Positions 17,473 to 20,131 of a stretch of DNA of 20,131 bases are shown piece after piece. Numbering within the stretch: the stretch's first letter is position 1; each line of letters opens with the position of its first letter. The stretch is from Beroe ovata (lineage: Eukaryota; Ctenophora; Nuda; Beroida; Beroidae), in contig CAMPET010000219.1 of the NCBI GenBank assembly GCA_946803715.1, positions 47,174-67,304 of the forward strand. The letters are read 5' to 3'. Position numbers and translations under genes: made by a program. The notes beneath the pieces are model-generated. The model was given only the letters and a program-made list of their open reading frames with translations. It ran no database searches and was not told the origin of the DNA.

Positions 17473-20105
17473 ATGGAAAATGCTCAGAGAGAACTGGGCT
17501 TCGCCGAGATGATCAACAGGAAGGGCAGGCCCAAGAAGAAGAAAGCCCACGTGCTAAAGAAGAGTGAGGTTGAGGAGAAACTCAACTTTGAGATGGGCAT
17601 GCGGGATGCAGCTACTCGACTCTTGAGCGCAGCATCCAACCCTAACCAATGGTTTGTACTCGGGTTAGATAGTTGTTATCGTGGTGACCAAGTGAGAAAT
17701 TCTCACCGAGATTTTTTATTGACTGATCATTGAGATCCAGTTCTCGTGGCAATTAACTGACTTTTTGTTTTAATTTTTTAACTGAGTTCCTGTAAACAGA
17801 CAGTCAAACAAACGATCAAACGATCAAACAAACTCGCACACAGACACACAGAAAGAACAAATCCGTATGATCGCAGGCTTGAGGCAGCCAAGACTATTCT
17901 AACATCAAGCAGCAGAACACTGGCACTCATGACAGCGTTACAGAAGAAACACGTTCGCGAAGTGGAGGAGGCTTGCGGCATCACCGAATTGTATGTTCTT
18001 CCTGTNGTGTGTGTGTGCATGTTCTACCTGTTGTGTGTGGCACTGATGAGTGATTGCCTCCCACCATCCACACCTACCTCTTTGACTCCTACTCGTTAAC
18101 ATGTTTCCTTTTCAACGCTCACATAAGCTCTCTCGGTCCCTCATTCCTACCAATTAACACCCAATTACTTCCAGAATCACACTCCCACTCCCCCTAATCC
18201 CATTCCCACACTCCCACTTTCCGAACACTTACTCCCCTCCCATCGTTCAGGAGGTCAGGAGATGAAATCAGCAAGGAGGAAATGCTGGAAACGGTATCCC
18301 TAGCCGACATCACCCTCTCAAACATTGTAATTCCACTAAACTGGAGTAGAGTTGACACCACCAAGTACAAGTCAGATGCGTGGAAGTGTAAGGTGTTCTG
18401 TTTGGTACGGTGTGGGGTGCAGGTTCTCGATAGTGCTTCATTCACCAATGTGGACTTGCTCACTGAGACCATCACCATCCCTGACGCTTTCGTCTTGTGA
18501 GTCATATGCTCAATGAACAATGAACATTGCTCAATTAATTAATTGCATAATTCGTAATATCAGTTTGCTTTCCGCTCAGTCGAGTTTAGTCGAGCTCCAA
18601 ATATACACAATTCAAGACCGAAAGATGTGCTGTGTGTGAGCGTGAGTGAATGTGTGAGTAAGGAGGAAATGCTGCCAAGGCTAGCACTGTTTCACATGCT
18701 TGACATGGTTTGTTATAATTCTCTTTTTCAGGAAGAATCTAGGTCCTGATTTTACTCTTGACTTTGAGTTTTACTATGCTGACGATACGACCAAATCGAA
18801 GAAAAGTAAAAAGGTGTGTAGATCATTCACGTTGACACATATCACATTGCAGCAAGGAATCTGTTCTAGTGTTCTATAATCTAAGATCATGATTTTGAGC
18901 GGGTAGTAATTATGAAACAATAAGTATTGCATCAGTGGTGTCGGGAATGATTTTGTTTGATCGAATTTCATTCCCACAGATTTTTCAAAATTGCCTCCAT
19001 TTCAGAAAATGTGCAATTTGGAACGCGCGGCAATTTGTTCCTCCATGATATCGCGCAAAGAGCGCGCGCTTTTCTCATGCACAAATCGTCGTATTTCTAG
19101 TCTTGTAGAAATTTGGCAGTATAGTAATTAGTAGCGTCGTAGCTCAGGAAATTCACGATAATTTTATTTGATCTTAATTATGTAACAAAATGAACCATAA
19201 CATTCACACATGTTTCAGGAAATCGGAGATGCTTCAGTGTGAGTTACTCTATTTGTAACACGTTACCCTTCATGTGATATGTAACACTTCATGTTACATC
19301 TCCAAGTACGTGCCTTGTGTAATACACATCATGTACTATGCAACTGCCCTATTTCAGACCGGTCTTTGCAATCGCTGCCACCTCAACCCTATCTCTCGCA
19401 CACTGTAATCTGTGGCAGCAGAAACAGTCTCTAAAGTGCAGTAATGCTGGGCTACCAGCTCATGTCACCGCACCGCCTGAATTACCAGACTTCCCTCCGT
19501 TACCAGGTAACAGGTGGTAACAGTAAGGGGGTGGTACCAGCAAGGGGGTGGTCCGAGTGAGGGGATAGTACCAGCAAGGGCGGTCACAATGATGACTGTA
19601 GACGCGATATTATCGCAATTACAGCTTTATTATCGCGGCTATTTTATCAGCAAGTCATCTAAGAAATCATTGAATAGACGTCACCAATATCGCAACTTAC
19701 AACATTCCTCCTTGTTTCAGTTCTCAACTTCTTCAGAGTGGACATTGATGTCAAGCCAATGTTCACACAAAAACCTTCAAAACAAGGGTTCCTTGGTAAG
19801 TTGGCAACAATTTATCAACAACAGACTTGTCACAACGTGTGCAGATACAGTGTCTGTGTGTGTGTCTGTGTGTGTCTGTGTGTGTAGGTATGTTAAGTTA
19901 ACAGATACAAAAACGAACACACACACACACTCTTCCCTCCATTACCCCGCTCCTGCCCTCCCCAGATTTGCAGGAGATGAAGGGTGGTCTGCCTAGCTGG
20001 AGGAGATGCTGGTGTGTGCTCCTCGGCTCTAGTTTGAGAGCTTGGAATAGACCAGAGGACGAGGCGAATGGAACAGAGCCATTGCAAGTCCTTGTCATCA
20101 ACGAG
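17473..20105 (+). CDS. RTKN-like: Rhotekin-like protein (HR1, anillin-homology, PH); partial, continues past the right edge
   Basis: Exons 17473-17651, 17877-17990, 18251-18496, 18732-18813, 19219-19238 (20-nt microexon), 19358-19506, 19721-19795, 19966-20105: 335 codons, every junction in phase with GT-AG sites. Rhotekin is a cytosolic Rho-GTPase effector and scaffold. Seen: basic N-terminus GRPKKKKAH (about 18-26); HR1/REM-1 Rho-binding helices (about 34-95) with LNFEMGMRDAATRLLSAAS and LEAAKTILTSSSR, matching rhotekin; C2-like anillin-homology region (about 112-262) with LADITLSNIVIPLNW and LGPDFTLDFEFYYADD; start of a PH domain from about 286 with GFL, SWRRCWCVLLG and RPEDEANGTEPLQVLVINE. 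The last stretch favours rhotekin over anillin. The PH domain is cut by the window end after a phase-0 donor. Whether exon 1 holds the true start is uncertain, since an AG lies one base before the ATG. Confidence 0.9.
18006..18025 (+). repeat. TG run beside a rhotekin donor
   Basis: A short TG run with N at 18006 begins about 15 nt after the GTATGT donor of exon 2. It is UG-rich on the transcript. Confidence 0.7.
19255..19299. repeat. GTAAC/GTTAC palindromes in a 119-nt rhotekin intron
   Basis: GTAACACGTTAC (19255-19266) is followed by ATGTAACA - CTTCA - TGTTACAT (19279-19299), an 8-bp perfect stem with a 5-nt loop. Both lie in the intron after the microexon. They may be RNA hairpins or paired protein sites; function unknown. 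Confidence 0.6.
19516..19582 (+). repeat. 17-bp G-rich tandem array right after a splice donor
   Basis: Four units (19516-19532, 19533-19549, 19550-19565, 19566-19582) follow the pattern GGTAMCAGYAAGGGGGT with decay. The array starts 10 nt into intron 6. Each unit has a G-run of three to five and a donor-like GGTA, except the third (GGTC) and the fourth (TAGTA). It has intronic splicing-enhancer or G-quadruplex potential. Confidence 0.75.
19849..19931 (+). repeat. TG array then CA array within rhotekin intron 7
   Basis: A TGTGTC-type array (19849-19885) and a CA array (19917-19931) lie 31 nt apart inside the 170-nt intron 19796-19965. They are mutually complementary, so the intron RNA can form a UG:CA stem between donor and acceptor. 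Confidence 0.75.
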
Positions 20106-20131
20106 GTGTGTGTGTTTGTGTGTGTGTGTGT
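20106..20131 (+). repeat. (GT)n at the right edge, including the exon 8 donor
   Basis: A GTGTGTG run starts exactly at the predicted donor after the last visible rhotekin exon and runs to the window end. The donor could slip by 2-nt steps within the run; only 20106 keeps the exon as modelled. Confidence 0.7.

Noticed and set aside
18273-18674. 15-nt word AAGGAGGAAATGCTG shared by rhotekin exon 3 and the following intron (18660-18674)
   Set aside because: It is purine-rich and short; the flanks do not match, so exon duplication is not supported.
1-20131. tRNA, rRNA, CRISPR arrays, bacterial operon signals
   Set aside because: No tRNA B-box (GGTTCGAAT-type) or cloverleaf was seen, no regularly spaced repeats with unique spacers, and the gene structure is eukaryotic.

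Overview
The window is nuclear DNA of an animal. Coding exons are split by short GT-AG introns (105-596 nt), intergenic DNA is AT-rich, and (CA)n/(TG)n microsatellites are common; single N calls sit in or beside three of them (1888, 14148, 18006). The gene families (CPEB1-type RNA-binding protein, NDNF, THOC6, rhotekin) point to a metazoan. Small introns and about five genes in 20 kb argue against a vertebrate. A sponge or another early-branching marine invertebrate fits, but the sequence alone does not fix the clade.

Layout. 1-2127: non-coding, with a hairpin, a GC-richer block and a long CA array. 2128-3789 (+): an intronless gene for an undescribed 553-residue protein with an N-terminal membrane anchor, three GTQ motifs resembling dynein-light-chain (LC8) sites, a poly-proline tract, a basic linker and a C-terminal domain that reads as the microtubule-binding tip of a dynein stalk. 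4651-5928 (+): an intronless CPEB1-type gene (RRM-RRM-ZZ) whose downstream region has Pumilio-type sites and a poly(A) signal. 5929-11189: gene-poor, with a probable retrotransposon relic, a 50-bp minisatellite, CpG-rich stretches and a 66-nt-arm inverted repeat. 11190-13367 (-): a six-exon secreted NDNF-like gene with a single NDNF unit and one GC-AG intron. 13368-15363: spacer with CA arrays and a perfect E-box palindrome near the NDNF start. 15364-17115 (+): a five-exon THOC6 gene. 17473-20105 (+): eight exons of a rhotekin-like gene (HR1, anillin-homology region, start of the PH domain) running off the right edge.

The exon models were built by hand from splice-site consensus, reading-frame phase and similarity recalled from family knowledge. 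All junctions are phase-consistent, and the THOC6 model gives 337 residues, close to the family's usual length. The genes do not form a pathway. The most novel object is the membrane-anchored dynein-stalk-tip protein at 2128-3789.
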